This document shows positions 1 through 13,728 of a DNA stretch of 64,000 bases, one piece after another. Both the position numbers and the translations under genes were made by a program. Source of the stretch: Leucobacter aridicollis (GTDB lineage: Bacteria > Actinomycetota > Actinomycetes > Actinomycetales > Microbacteriaceae); assembly GCF_024399335.1 (NCBI RefSeq), contig NZ_CP075339.1, forward strand, positions 1,488,001 to 1,552,000, in the 5' to 3' direction. The notes under the pieces were generated by a model. That model was not told the DNA's origin. It saw only the letters and a program-made list of their open reading frames with translations, and searched no databases. Numbering within the stretch: the stretch's first letter is position 1; the number at the start of each line of letters is the position of its first letter.

Positions 1-4970
<4,970 letters not shown>

Positions 4971-5099
4971 TCCCAAATAGTGTTTTGGGGCATGAGTAAA
5001 GTGTTGTAACGATGTTCGCGTCTACTTTGTGGTTCTTGACGTATGGCCACAACCCCAGCACGTTACGTGCCTGGTCGGGGTTGGTTTCATGTCAATAGA

Positions 5100-5218
5100 G
5101 TTTCGGTGGTTATAGCGTCAGGGAAACGCCCGGTCACATTCCGAACCCGGAAGCTAAGGCTGACAGCGCCGATGGTACTGCGAGGGGGACCTCGTGGGAG
5201 AGTAGGACACCGCCGAAC
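5100..5218 (+). rRNA. rrf: 5S ribosomal RNA
   Basis: About 119 nt beginning GTTTCGGTGGTTATAGCG and ending GGACACCGCCGAAC. The two ends pair to form helix I (GTTTCGGTGGT with ACACCGCCGAAC), and CCGAACCCGGAAG is the conserved loop B/C block. It is the last gene of the rRNA operon, followed 11 nt later by a strong terminator. Confidence 0.96.
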
Positions 5219-5229
5219 ATTTTGTTGGG

Positions 5230-5261
5230 AAAGCCCCGGAGCAATTGCGCTCCGGGGCTTT
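5230..5261 (+). terminator. Intrinsic terminator of the rRNA operon
   Basis: Perfect 13-bp hairpin: AAAGCCCCGGAGC (5230-5242) pairs with GCTCCGGGGCTTT (5249-5261) around the loop AATTGC, followed by TCGTCATTTC. It lies directly after the 5S gene. Confidence 0.93.
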
Positions 5262-5398
5262 CGTCATTTCAGGGACGCATCCGCTCGCCGGCGCGCCGGC
5301 CTCGAAGTTCACACCGGATTGGTAGAGAGGCCATCGCTGCCCTCAATCATCCGATAAACTGGTAGCTGGACGACGGACAATGCGAAAGTAGGCAGCCA

Positions 5399-8290
5399 AT
5401 GGGCGCGATGATGGGTACTATTCTCTTCCTCGCGCTCGTGTCTCTTGTTTCTCATCCGCTCGTGAAGCGGTTTGGGCGTCGCGTCTTTCTCGCTCTCGCC
5501 GCGGCTATGGCTGCCGTTTTCGGCGTCTTTGTCGTGCTTTCGGCCGAGGTGTTTGGGGGCGAGACGCTCGTCGAACATCTCGAGTGGATCCCGCAGCTGA
5601 ACGTGAATCTCACGTTCAGGCTTGACCCGCTCTCTGCCCTGTTCGCGCTTCTCGTGACCGGAGCCGGCGCGCTCGTGCTGCTCTACTGCTCCCACTACTT
5701 CGACGACGGTGAGCTCGGCATTCCGCGATTTGCCGCAGTCTTCATGGGCTTCGCCACGAGCATGCTTGGTCTTGTCATCGCAGACAACGTCTACCTGTTG
5801 TTCATCTTCTGGGAAGCGACGACAGTCTTCTCCTTCCTGCTCATCGGGCACGTTCTGCGGTTGCGCACTGCGAACTCGGCCGCGCTCCAGGCGCTGATGA
5901 TTACGACGCTTGGCGGACTCGCCATGCTCGTCGGGTTCGTGCTGATCGTGCAGGCAGGCGGCACGCCGCTGCTCTCTGAGATCATCGCAGATCCGCCGCA
6001 GGGAACGATTGTGACAGTCTCGGTCTACCTCGTGCTTCTCGGAGCGCTGTCGAAGTCGGCTATTTTCCCATTCCACTTTTGGCTCCCCGGTGCCATGGCC
6101 GCGCCGACGCCCGTGAGTGCCTACCTGCACGCGGCCGCCATGGTGAAGGCCGGCGTGTATCTGATTGCTCGGATGAGTGAGCCGTTCGCTGATGTCCCCG
6201 GTTACCGGTGGACGCTCGTGATTCTCGGCGGCGTCACAATGCTCGTCGGCGGATTCCGTGCTTTGCGCCAGTTCGATATCAAGTTGATCGTCGCGCAGGG
6301 GACTGTGAGCCAGCTTGGCCTCCTCGTCATGGTCATTGGTGTGGGAGACCCGAGAGTAACGTTTGCAGGACTCGTGTTGCTGTTCGCCCACGCGGTCGCC
6401 AAGGCTCCACTCTTCCTTGCAGTCGGCGTGGTCGACTACTCAACTGGAGTTCGTGATCTCCGGAAGTTGAGCGGCATCGGCAAGCGACTTCCTGTACTCG
6501 CATTTGTCTCGATTGTCGCTGCAGCGTCGATGGCTGGCCTGCCGCCGTTCTTCGGCTTCATTGCCAAGGAGTCTGCGTTCGCCGAGCTACTCGAGGTGGG
6601 GGCATCGCAGCCCGCAGCCTACGTGGCACTCGCGGTCGCTATCGTCGGCAGCGTTCTGACAATGAGCTACATGATCCGGTTCATCTGGGGTGCTTTTGCC
6701 TCGAAGCGGGGTGTTGCTCCTACACCGATTGTGACGAAGGTCTCCTCGGGTATCGTCGTCGCTCCGGCTATGTTTGCTGCGATCGCCGTGCTGTACGGCG
6801 TTGCGTCTCCGCTCCTTGACCCGCTCATTCGAGCGGCCGTTCCGGCATCGCCAGCTGGTGACCCCGAGCACCTGAGCATCTGGCATGGGTTCACCTTGCC
6901 GTTGCTCTTCTCCGCCGCCATTGTGGTGCTCGGAGTCCTCCTGTTCTTCCCAGCCAAACGCCTCGCAGTGACCCTGCCGCCACCGTCGGAGCGATTCTCG
7001 GGGTCGCACGCCTACTGGGTTGCGACGCACGTCCTTGATACCGTGGCGGTCAAGTTTACCTCGCTCACTCAGCGTGGTTCGCTGCCGTTCTACCTTGCCG
7101 TGATCCTCACTGTTGTCGTCATTGCGCTCGGCGGCACAGTGCTCTCGGTGCAGCAGTGGCCGGAGGAGCTGTCGCTCATTTCGAGCCCGGTCGATATCCC
7201 AATTGCGATCGTGATGATTGTCGCGGCGCTGTTCGCGATGCGCGCCCGCACACGTTTTCAGGGAGGCTTGCTTGTTGGGGTGACAGGGTACGGAATGGCG
7301 ACGATCTTCGCGCTCCACGGCGCACCCGACCTTGCGCTCACCCAGCTCCTCGTAGAGACAGTCACGCTCATTGCTTTCGTGCTCGTGATTCGTCGTCTCC
7401 CCGCCCACATGGCGTCGCGGCCCAGGCTTGCGAAGCGCACGTTCAGGCTGCTGTTGGGCACGGGTGTTGGCCTTGTTCTTGGAACTGTTGCTGTCGTGTC
7501 GCTTGGCGCGCGGATCGCCGACCCGATCTCGCTCGGTCTGCCGCAGCTCGCGGTCGAGGGTGGCCACGGGTACAACGTCGTGAACGTGATGCTCGTCGAC
7601 ATCCGCGCGTGGGACACGATGGGGGAGCTCTCCGTGATCCTTGCTGCTGCGACAGGAGTTGCGTCCCTCGTCTTCCTGAACACGCGCAACGACCAGAGTC
7701 CTCATCTCAGCCGGCGTGAGGCCCGCAACGCAACCCGAGCGCACCTGCTCCGCGTTGCAGATCCAGAGGATCCCGCGAGCCGGATGAACTGGTTGCTTGC
7801 AGGCTCTTACCTTCGGCCAGAGCGTCGTTCGATCATTCTTGAGGTCGTCGTCCGGCTTGTGTTCCACGGCCTCCTTATTCTTTCCGTGTTCCTCTTGCTG
7901 TCCGGCCACAATGCCCCTGGCGGTGGGTTCGCCGCCGGTCTCGTCGCTGGTCTCGCGCTTGTCGCCCGTTATCTCGCAGGCGGCCGGCATGAGCTTCGAG
8001 CAACGGTGGCGCTCGACGCTGGCAGGATCCTCGGCATCGGGCTCGCGCTTGCAGTGACGATGGCCATTCTCCCGTTGTTCTTTGGGCAACCGGCGCTCTC
8101 CTCAAGCTGGGTCGATGTCGATCTTGGGCCATTTGGTTCGCTTCCGCTCGTCACGTCGACCCTGTTCGACATCGGCGTCTATCTCGTCGTGTTCGGCCTC
8201 GTGCTCGACGTGCTCAGGAGTCTGGGTTCCGAAATCGATGAGCACGAAGAAGAAGACCAAGCCGAGTTCGCAGAGGAGGTAGCGCGATGA
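5399..8290 (+). CDS. mrpA: Mrp-type Na+/H+ antiporter subunit A (fused A/B)
   Basis: Large membrane subunit of the multisubunit Mrp cation/proton antiporter, related to NuoL/NuoN of complex I. At 963 residues it is longer than a bare MrpA. The N-terminal ~500 residues are a proton-translocating NuoL-like domain. The segment with LLVGVTGYGMATIFALHGAPDLA is the DUF4040/MnhB-like part. The C-terminal ~160 residues (SGHNAPGGGFAAGLVAGLA) are the MrpB domain, so A and B are fused as in other actinobacteria. It heads a six-gene operon in which successive genes overlap by 4-8 nt. The start at 5399 has only a weak ribosome site; ATG codons at 5408 and 5411 are alternatives. A possible -10 GATAAACT lies near 5351. 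Confidence 0.93.
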   Translation: MGAMMGTILFLALVSLVSHPLVKRFGRRVFLALAAAMAAVFGVFVVLSAEVFGGETLVEHLEWIPQLNVNLTFRLDPLSALFALLVTGAGALVLLYCSHYFDDGELGIPRFAAVFMGFATSMLGLVIADNVYLLFIFWEATTVFSFLLIGHVLRLRTANSAALQALMITTLGGLAMLVGFVLIVQAGGTPLLSEIIADPPQGTIVTVSVYLVLLGALSKSAIFPFHFWLPGAMAAPTPVSAYLHAAAMVKAGVYLIARMSEPFADVPGYRWTLVILGGVTMLVGGFRALRQFDIKLIVAQGTVSQLGLLVMVIGVGDPRVTFAGLVLLFAHAVAKAPLFLAVGVVDYSTGVRDLRKLSGIGKRLPVLAFVSIVAAASMAGLPPFFGFIAKESAFAELLEVGASQPAAYVALAVAIVGSVLTMSYMIRFIWGAFASKRGVAPTPIVTKVSSGIVVAPAMFAAIAVLYGVASPLLDPLIRAAVPASPAGDPEHLSIWHGFTLPLLFSAAIVVLGVLLFFPAKRLAVTLPPPSERFSGSHAYWVATHVLDTVAVKFTSLTQRGSLPFYLAVILTVVVIALGGTVLSVQQWPEELSLISSPVDIPIAIVMIVAALFAMRARTRFQGGLLVGVTGYGMATIFALHGAPDLALTQLLVETVTLIAFVLVIRRLPAHMASRPRLAKRTFRLLLGTGVGLVLGTVAVVSLGARIADPISLGLPQLAVEGGHGYNVVNVMLVDIRAWDTMGELSVILAAATGVASLVFLNTRNDQSPHLSRREARNATRAHLLRVADPEDPASRMNWLLAGSYLRPERRSIILEVVVRLVFHGLLILSVFLLLSGHNAPGGGFAAGLVAGLALVARYLAGGRHELRATVALDAGRILGIGLALAVTMAILPLFFGQPALSSSWVDVDLGPFGSLPLVTSTLFDIGVYLVVFGLVLDVLRSLGSEIDEHEEEDQAEFAEEVAR

Positions 8291-8739
8291 CGATGCCCCT
8301 CGTGTTGGTCGCGGTGATGGTAGTGATGTACATCGCAGGCGTGTACCTCCTCCTCGACAGGAGCCTCACACGCATCATGCTCGGGTTCCTGCTCGTCGGT
8401 AACGCGACGAATCTCCTCATCTTCCTGATGTCGGGAGATTTCGGTGCGGCACCGATCGCTGGCGGCGACGAGGAGATCAGTGATCCGCTGCCCCAGGCGT
8501 TCATCCTCACCGCTATTGTCATCACGTTTGGTGTGAGCGCGTTCCTGCTCGCGCTCATCTATCGCTCCTGGCGTCTGGCCCGCGTCAGCGACGACCATGT
8601 CGAGGATGACGCAGACGATCTCGCAATCGGTAGCGCCGAGACGCTCACAACCGGGCAGGTCACCGAAGAAGACCTTGAGGACGCCCCAGAGTTTGAGGAA
8701 GACGTGCCAGAAGACGAGACGCAGGAGGCCCGCAAGTGA
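8287..8739 (+). CDS. mrpC: Mrp antiporter subunit C
   Basis: 150 residues, NuoK-like, with three hydrophobic segments: residues ~5-22, ~30-50 and ~75-97. VGNATNLLIFLMSGD and DPLPQAFILTAIVITFGVSAF are typical of MrpC/MnhC. The C-terminal ~45 residues are an acidic tail (EEDLEDAPEFEEDVPEDE) not needed by the fold. The ATG at 8287 overlaps the mrpA stop by 4 nt (ATGA), implying translational coupling. The protein is a structural and ion-translocating part of the membrane complex. Confidence 0.93.
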   Translation: MTMPLVLVAVMVVMYIAGVYLLLDRSLTRIMLGFLLVGNATNLLIFLMSGDFGAAPIAGGDEEISDPLPQAFILTAIVITFGVSAFLLALIYRSWRLARVSDDHVEDDADDLAIGSAETLTTGQVTEEDLEDAPEFEEDVPEDETQEARK

Positions 8740-10406
8740 CATTCCTCGTTCCCCTCGTCGTTCTGATACCGCTCGTTGGCGCAGCACTGGCCCTCGCAGC
8801 GCCGGGGCGTGGCGCGCTGCAACGCGGCATCACCCTCGTGGCCCTTACTGCGAGCTCTATTCTCGGCATTGCGCTGATGTTTATCGTCGACCGCGTCGGC
8901 CCGCTCGTCATGCAGGTTGGCGGCTGGGCGGCGCCGTACGGCATCTCCCTCGTCGTTGACCGAGTCTCTGCGATCATGCTGGCGGTGTCAGCAGTCGTGC
9001 TTCTCGCGGTGTTCATCTTCTCGATCGGGCAGGGCCTCGCCGACGGCGACGAGGAGACACCGGTCTCGATCTACTACCCGACGTACATGGTGCTCGGCGC
9101 CGGCGTCTTCAATGCGTTCATCGCTGGCGACCTGTTCAACCTCTACGTCGGGTTTGAGATCCTGCTCGTCTCGAGCTACGTGCTCATCACGCTCGGTGGT
9201 ACCGCGCCGCGAATTCGCGCGGGTGTGACCTACGTCATCGTGTCGCTCGTGTCCTCGATCCTGTTCCTTGCGGCGATCGGCCTTGTCTACGGAGCGACTG
9301 GGACTGTCAACATGGCCCAGCTGCAGACCCGGATAGCCGAGTTGCCGAGCGACCTGCAACTCATTCTCAACCTGGCGCTGCTTATCGCGTTCGGTATCAA
9401 GGCGGCTGTGTTCCCGCTTGCGTTCTGGCTGCCTGATTCCTACCCGACGGCCCCCGCCCCTGTGACGGCAGTGTTCGCGGGCCTTCTGACGAAGGTCGGC
9501 GTTTACGCGATCATTCGAACGCAAACGATGCTGTTCCCTGAGTCCAGCGTCGATCCATTACTCATGGTGATAGCCGCGCTCACATTGATTGTCGGCATCC
9601 TCGGGGCGATCTCGCAGCTCGACGTGAAGCGGATGCTGTCGTTTACACTCATTAGCCATATTGGGTACATGATTTTCGGCATCGCGATCGCGACATCCGC
9701 TGGCTTTGCGGCGACGATCTACTACATCGCTCACCACATTATTGTGCAGACCACGCTGTTTCTCGCAGTCGGCCTCATGGAGCGTCAGGGGGGCACGACA
9801 TCGCTTTCGGGGCTTGGCGGGCTGCTGCGAAGCGCTCCGGTTATCGGCGTCTTGTTCTTCATCCCGATGCTGAACCTCGGCGGCATCCCGCCATTCTCTG
9901 GGTTCCTCGGCAAAGTGGGCCTCTTCACGGCCGGTGCGGCACTGCAGACACCCGGCGCGTACTGGCTCATCGGTATTGGTGCACTCGTCTCGCTGCTCAC
10001 GCTCTACGCGCTTGCACGCGCCTGGGTGCTCGCATTCTGGCGACCGAAGCCCGCGACAGCTGTCCAGTCGGGTCCGGCGAAGGAGCCCGCAAAGGCGCCA
10101 TCGACCGAGGCATTGAGGCTGCGCGAGCGTGAAGAGGCGATGATTGAGCGGTTGCAAGATGCCCCCGACGCCGCACCGACGCAAGAGAAGCGCGGAATCC
10201 CGCGGCTCATGATCGGCGCCACTGTCGGAATGATTGGGGTGAGTCTCGTACTCACGTTCGCGGCGGGCCCGCTATTCGGGTATGCCGAGCGTGCGGGTGA
10301 GGATCTCGCGAACCCAGACGTTCTCGCCTCGCTCGTGCTCGACGGTGACCACCCGAACGGTGGCAGCGGCTCCACGGCAGCACCAGAGGAGGTATCGAAT
10401 GGCTAA
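8736..10406 (+). CDS. mrpD: Mrp antiporter subunit D
   Basis: 556 residues, NuoM/NuoN-like proton-translocating subunit with many hydrophobic segments. Recognisable family blocks are the FNLYVGFEILLVSSYVLI segment, KAAVFPLAFWLPDSYPTAPAPV (conserved lysine and proline-rich turn) and the lysine in LDVKRMLSFTLISHIGYM. A hydrophilic stretch of ~60 residues (about 445-500) precedes the last hydrophobic segment. It starts with GTG overlapping the mrpC stop, and its end overlaps mrpE by 8 nt. Confidence 0.94.
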   Translation: MTFLVPLVVLIPLVGAALALAAPGRGALQRGITLVALTASSILGIALMFIVDRVGPLVMQVGGWAAPYGISLVVDRVSAIMLAVSAVVLLAVFIFSIGQGLADGDEETPVSIYYPTYMVLGAGVFNAFIAGDLFNLYVGFEILLVSSYVLITLGGTAPRIRAGVTYVIVSLVSSILFLAAIGLVYGATGTVNMAQLQTRIAELPSDLQLILNLALLIAFGIKAAVFPLAFWLPDSYPTAPAPVTAVFAGLLTKVGVYAIIRTQTMLFPESSVDPLLMVIAALTLIVGILGAISQLDVKRMLSFTLISHIGYMIFGIAIATSAGFAATIYYIAHHIIVQTTLFLAVGLMERQGGTTSLSGLGGLLRSAPVIGVLFFIPMLNLGGIPPFSGFLGKVGLFTAGAALQTPGAYWLIGIGALVSLLTLYALARAWVLAFWRPKPATAVQSGPAKEPAKAPSTEALRLREREEAMIERLQDAPDAAPTQEKRGIPRLMIGATVGMIGVSLVLTFAAGPLFGYAERAGEDLANPDVLASLVLDGDHPNGGSGSTAAPEEVSNG

Positions 10407-10959
10407 GCGAACTCCTCGCACGGTGACGGGCATGGAACTCATCGTGCGATTCCACGAGCTGCCGCTGCTGGTTGGCCTCGTTGTGCTCTGGATGATGCTC
10501 TGGCGCGAGGCGTCGCTACTCTCGCTCGTGAGCGGCATTGTCGTCTCGATCGTGATGATGCGTGTGTTCTACCTCCCACCCGTCGCACTCGCCGGCCGAT
10601 TCAACCCGTGGTACGCGCTGCGCTACCTCGGCTATTTCCTGTGGAATCTCGCGCGGGCCTCATTCGAGGTCGCGTGGCTCGCGGTTCGGCCGGGCCCGGT
10701 GCCGATGACGTCGATCATCGCCGTTCGGCTCCGCACGAAGTCCGACTTCATTTTGACTGTCGTTGGATTGACGATCTCGTTGATCCCAGGCTCACTTGTT
10801 GCCGAGGTCGATCGGTTTGGATCGGTGCTCTACCTGCACGTGCTGAACACGCCGTCGCAGAAGTGGATTACGAAGATGCGCCGTGACGTTGCGACGATCG
10901 AACGGCTTCTCATTCTCACGCTTGGCTCCAAACAAGAAGTTGCGGAGGTGCGGAAGTGA
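10399..10959 (+). CDS. mrpE: Mrp antiporter subunit E
   Basis: 186 residues. MrpE family: two N-terminal hydrophobic segments, then RFNPWYALRYLGYFLWNLARASFEVAW and a C-terminal cytoplasmic domain with TLTISLIPGS-like text (VVGLTISLIPGSLVAEVD). The ATG at 10399 is preferred because GAGGAGG lies 7 nt upstream at the correct spacing. The same frame stays open back to 10282, but that part only overlaps the mrpD end and does not look like MrpE. Its presence supports a complete antiporter complex. Confidence 0.93.
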   Translation: MAKRTPRTVTGMELIVRFHELPLLVGLVVLWMMLWREASLLSLVSGIVVSIVMMRVFYLPPVALAGRFNPWYALRYLGYFLWNLARASFEVAWLAVRPGPVPMTSIIAVRLRTKSDFILTVVGLTISLIPGSLVAEVDRFGSVLYLHVLNTPSQKWITKMRRDVATIERLLILTLGSKQEVAEVRK

Positions 10960-11264
10960 CTCTCGAACTCGTGATGTTTATCGCGATTGGCGTTGGGCTG
11001 ACGTTCACCGCGCTCGCGGCGCTCGTTCGTATCGTGCGCGGTCCGACGATTCTCGACAGGATGGTCGCGTCTGACGTGCTGCTCACGACAGTGATTCTCG
11101 CGCTCGGCGCCGACATGGTCGCGCGTAACCACACTGACTCCGTCCCGATCATGGTCGCGATCGCGGCGACGGCGACGTTCGCGACGATCGTGGTTGCCCG
11201 CTACGTGAAGCGGCGCGGGGAGCAGGATCTGCCCGAGTCTGCGGGGGAGGCTGAGCATGTTTGA
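10956..11264 (+). CDS. mrpF: Mrp antiporter subunit F
   Basis: 102 residues with three hydrophobic segments. RIVRGPTILDRMVASDVLL is the diagnostic MrpF block (RxxxGPxxxDRxxAxD). GTG start overlapping the mrpE stop (GTGA). Its 3' end overlaps mrpG by 8 nt. Small membrane subunit of the Mrp complex. Confidence 0.93.
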   Translation: MTLELVMFIAIGVGLTFTALAALVRIVRGPTILDRMVASDVLLTTVILALGADMVARNHTDSVPIMVAIAATATFATIVVARYVKRRGEQDLPESAGEAEHV

Positions 11265-11721
11265 TCAGATACTGGACATTGCCGCGCTTGTCTGCTTGCT
11301 GCTTGCGGCCGTGCTTTCTGCGGCCGCCGGCATCGGCCTACTTCGGTTTACCGACGCGCTGAGTCGACTCCACGCTGCGACGAAGCCTCAGATCTTCGGT
11401 CTGCTGCTTGTTGTTGCGGCCGTCGCGATTGACCAGCGCTCGCTTGGCGTGTTTCTCGCGCTCGTGCCTGTCTTCGTCTTCCAGGCGCTCACCGCGCCGA
11501 CGGCAGCTCACATGGTCGGTCGTGCCGCCTACCGTACCGGTCAGCTTGACTCCCGCACGATTCTCGTCGACGAGCTTGGCCCTGCAGTTGAGCGGGCGAC
11601 GGCCAGGGCAGCTGAGCAGGATCGTGAACAGGCGCTCGCAGAGCAGGCCCGCGACCGCGAGCTCGAAGCCGCTGAAGCTGAGCGTGAGGTGACGCCCGGT
11701 AGGCCCCCGACGGTAAGCTAG
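11257..11721 (+). CDS. mrpG: Mrp antiporter subunit G
   Basis: 154 residues. Three hydrophobic segments in the first ~90 residues, with GLLRFTDALSRLHAATKPQIFGLLL, the MrpG/PhaG signature (RxPDxxxRxHAxxKxxT-like). The C-terminal ~50 residues are a charged, probably helical tail (REQALAEQARDRELEAAEAE). Last gene of the operon, with a strong bidirectional terminator just downstream. The six subunits together export Na+ (or other cations) in exchange for protons and support pH and salt tolerance in this family. Confidence 0.92.
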   Translation: MFDQILDIAALVCLLLAAVLSAAAGIGLLRFTDALSRLHAATKPQIFGLLLVVAAVAIDQRSLGVFLALVPVFVFQALTAPTAAHMVGRAAYRTGQLDSRTILVDELGPAVERATARAAEQDREQALAEQARDRELEAAEAEREVTPGRPPTVS

Positions 11722-11736
11722 CCGAATTGGCGACGC

Positions 11737-11776
11737 AAAAGGGTGGCCCCCTCCGTGAGGAGGGGGCCACCCTTTT
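11737..11776 (+). terminator. Bidirectional terminator between mrpG and aceB
   Basis: Perfect 18-bp stem (11737-11754 with 11759-11776) around GTGA. A-rich on the left and T-rich on the right, so it can act in both directions for the convergent mrp operon and aceB. Confidence 0.93.
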
Positions 11777-11809
11777 CACCACCAGCGCGCTTGGACGTGC
11801 GCGGAGATT

Positions 11810-13465
11810 CTACGCGTCGACGAGGTAGCGGCTGTAGGCAGGTACCGTGAGGAACGTCGGGAAGGTATCGCCGAGAGCGACGTCGGCGAAGAGCTCCGCC
11901 GCGTCATCGTAACGGTCGCCCTCGAACCGCTCGAAGCCGCGCAGGGTCTCCGCGAGGATATCCGAGACCCAAGCGCGCGTGATCGGTGTGCCGTCGGCGG
12001 TGCGCTGATCCTGATGGATCCACTGCCAGATCTGCGAGCGGCTGATCTCTGCTGTCGCGGCGTCTTCCATCAGGTTGTCGATGGCGGCGGCACCGACACC
12101 GCGAAGCCACGACTCGATGTAGCGCACGCCGATCGAGACGTTATCCCGTACCCCGGCCTCGGTGATGTCGCGGCCGATGTGCACGTCGAGCAGCTGCGCG
12201 GCAGTCACCTCGACATCACCCCGCTGACGGTCGATCTGGTTTGGCCGGTGGCCAAGCACCGCGTCGAACTCGGCCCGCGCGACCTGAATGAGGTCTGGGT
12301 GCGCAACCCAGGTGCCGTCGAAGCCGTCGGCTGCCTCGCGGCTCTTGTCCGCGCGCACCTTCTCCTCGGCGAGGCGCGTGACCTCGGGGTCGCGTCGGTT
12401 CGGAATGAACGCGCTCATGCCGCCGATTGCGTGGGCTCCACGGCGGTGGGCGGTCTTCACGAGCAGCTCAGTGTATGCCCGCATGAAGGGCACCGTCATC
12501 GTGACCTCGCTACGGTCAGGCATGACGAACCTGGCGCCGCGGCCGCGGTAGTTCTTGATGATTGAGAAGATGTAGTCCCACCGACCCGCGTTCAGACCCG
12601 CCATGTGGTCGCGCAGCACGTAGAGGATCTCTTCCATCTCGAAGGCCGCGGGAAGCGTCTCGATGAGCACCGTCGCGCGGATCGTGCCGTGCGCGAGGCC
12701 GAGGCGCTCTTCGGTGTAACTGAAGATGTCGTCCCAGAGCTTTGCCTCTTCACTCGACTCGAGCTTTGCAATGTAGAAGTATGGGCCGTGGCCGTTCTCG
12801 ATGAGCTTCTTCGCGTTGTGGAAGGCGTACAGACCGAAGTCGACGAGGCTGCCCGACGCTGCGCCCTGCTGTCCCTGCGCGTCGGTGAAGCGAATGTGCT
12901 TCTCGACGAGGTGCCAGCCGCGTGGCCGCATCACAATCGTGGGGGTCTCGGCGGCAGTGACCCGGTATTCCTTGCCCTCTGGGCTCGTGTATTCGAGCGT
13001 GCCGCGAATCGCGTCGAACAGCGACAGCTGGCCGCCGATGACGTTGCGCCACGTTGGGCTTGTCGCGTCCTCTTGGTCAGCGAGCCACACCTTGGCGCCT
13101 GAGTTCATCGCGTTGATCGTCATCTTCGGGTCGGTCGGACCCGTGATCTCAACGCGCCGGTCTTCGAGGCCGGGAGCCGGGGCCGCGACGCGCCAGCTTG
13201 CATCCTCACGGATATGGCGGGTGTCCTCGCGGAACTTGGGGTCGCGGCCGTTGCCGATCTCGTAGCGGCGGCGCTGCCTGTCGGCGAGTCGCTCGTGGCG
13301 GGTGCTCGCGAAGCGCTGGTGCAGTTCGGTGAGGAACGCGAGTGCCTCGGGGGTGAGGATCTCGTCGGATCGCTCGAAGGGGCGCCCGTTGACTGTGAGC
13401 TTGGGCTCGTGGGCCGTGGGGGAGAAGGTGCGTGTCCGCTCAGCGGTTGCGGTTGGAGTGTTCAT
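11810..13465 (-). CDS. aceB: Malate synthase (A type)
   Basis: 551 residues. Condenses glyoxylate and acetyl-CoA to malate in the glyoxylate cycle. Family blocks: GPTDPKMTINAMNSGAKVWLADQED, RPRGWHLVEKH, IETLPAAFEMEEILYVLRDH and NAGRWDYIFSIIKNYR, with conserved catalytic arginine and aspartate regions. The length suits the A isoform. AAGGA lies 6 nt before the ATG. Isocitrate lyase is not in the window. The gene is transcribed divergently from a RamB-like regulator, which in Corynebacterium controls glyoxylate-cycle genes, so control by its neighbour is likely. Confidence 0.96.
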   Translation of the reverse strand: MNTPTATAERTRTFSPTAHEPKLTVNGRPFERSDEILTPEALAFLTELHQRFASTRHERLADRQRRRYEIGNGRDPKFREDTRHIREDASWRVAAPAPGLEDRRVEITGPTDPKMTINAMNSGAKVWLADQEDATSPTWRNVIGGQLSLFDAIRGTLEYTSPEGKEYRVTAAETPTIVMRPRGWHLVEKHIRFTDAQGQQGAASGSLVDFGLYAFHNAKKLIENGHGPYFYIAKLESSEEAKLWDDIFSYTEERLGLAHGTIRATVLIETLPAAFEMEEILYVLRDHMAGLNAGRWDYIFSIIKNYRGRGARFVMPDRSEVTMTVPFMRAYTELLVKTAHRRGAHAIGGMSAFIPNRRDPEVTRLAEEKVRADKSREAADGFDGTWVAHPDLIQVARAEFDAVLGHRPNQIDRQRGDVEVTAAQLLDVHIGRDITEAGVRDNVSIGVRYIESWLRGVGAAAIDNLMEDAATAEISRSQIWQWIHQDQRTADGTPITRAWVSDILAETLRGFERFEGDRYDDAAELFADVALGDTFPTFLTVPAYSRYLVDA

Positions 13466-13671
13466 TTCGGTGTCCTTAGCGTGGTGTGTGCGCCGGTCCC
13501 GGTGGTGAGTCGGTGTCGGTGCGTGTGTGGTGAAGCCGCTGGGTGTTGCTGCTAATGCCCGGGTCGGTGTCGCTCGCCATTGATGACTTCGTGAACCGGA
13601 GAACCGGGGGAACTGCGTGGTGTGCTTCTATCTTCCGCCCGGAGATCGCTCGTCGTGCCCCATTTGTAGCG

Positions 13672-13715
13672 TGAAATATTGCACTTTTTCTGCTTGCCGA
13701 AAGAATCTTGCTCTG
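13672..13715. promoter_or_regulatory. Candidate operator region between aceB and the ramB-like gene
   Basis: The 263-nt intergenic space (13466-13728) contains an A/T-rich island within GC-rich DNA. It carries three TTGC cores (ATTGCACTTT near 13679, CTTGCCGAAAG near 13694, CTTGCTC near 13708). C. glutamicum RamB binds sites containing TTTGC with flanking A runs, so these are candidate half-sites. GAATCT at 13703-13708 could be a -10 for the regulator. No perfect match to a published site is claimed. Confidence 0.3.
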
Positions 13716-13728
13716 TCACGATGGATGC

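Noticed and set aside
6587..8089. 500-codon reverse-strand frame opposite mrpA (and a 360-codon one at 5309-6391)
   Set aside because: Long antisense frames are expected in GC-rich coding DNA. The translations are Arg/His/Asp-rich with no domain, while the forward strand is a clear membrane protein.
10282..10398. Upstream start for mrpE adding 39 residues
   Set aside because: The added part overlaps the mrpD coding end and lacks MrpE similarity. The ATG at 10399 has a strong ribosome site.
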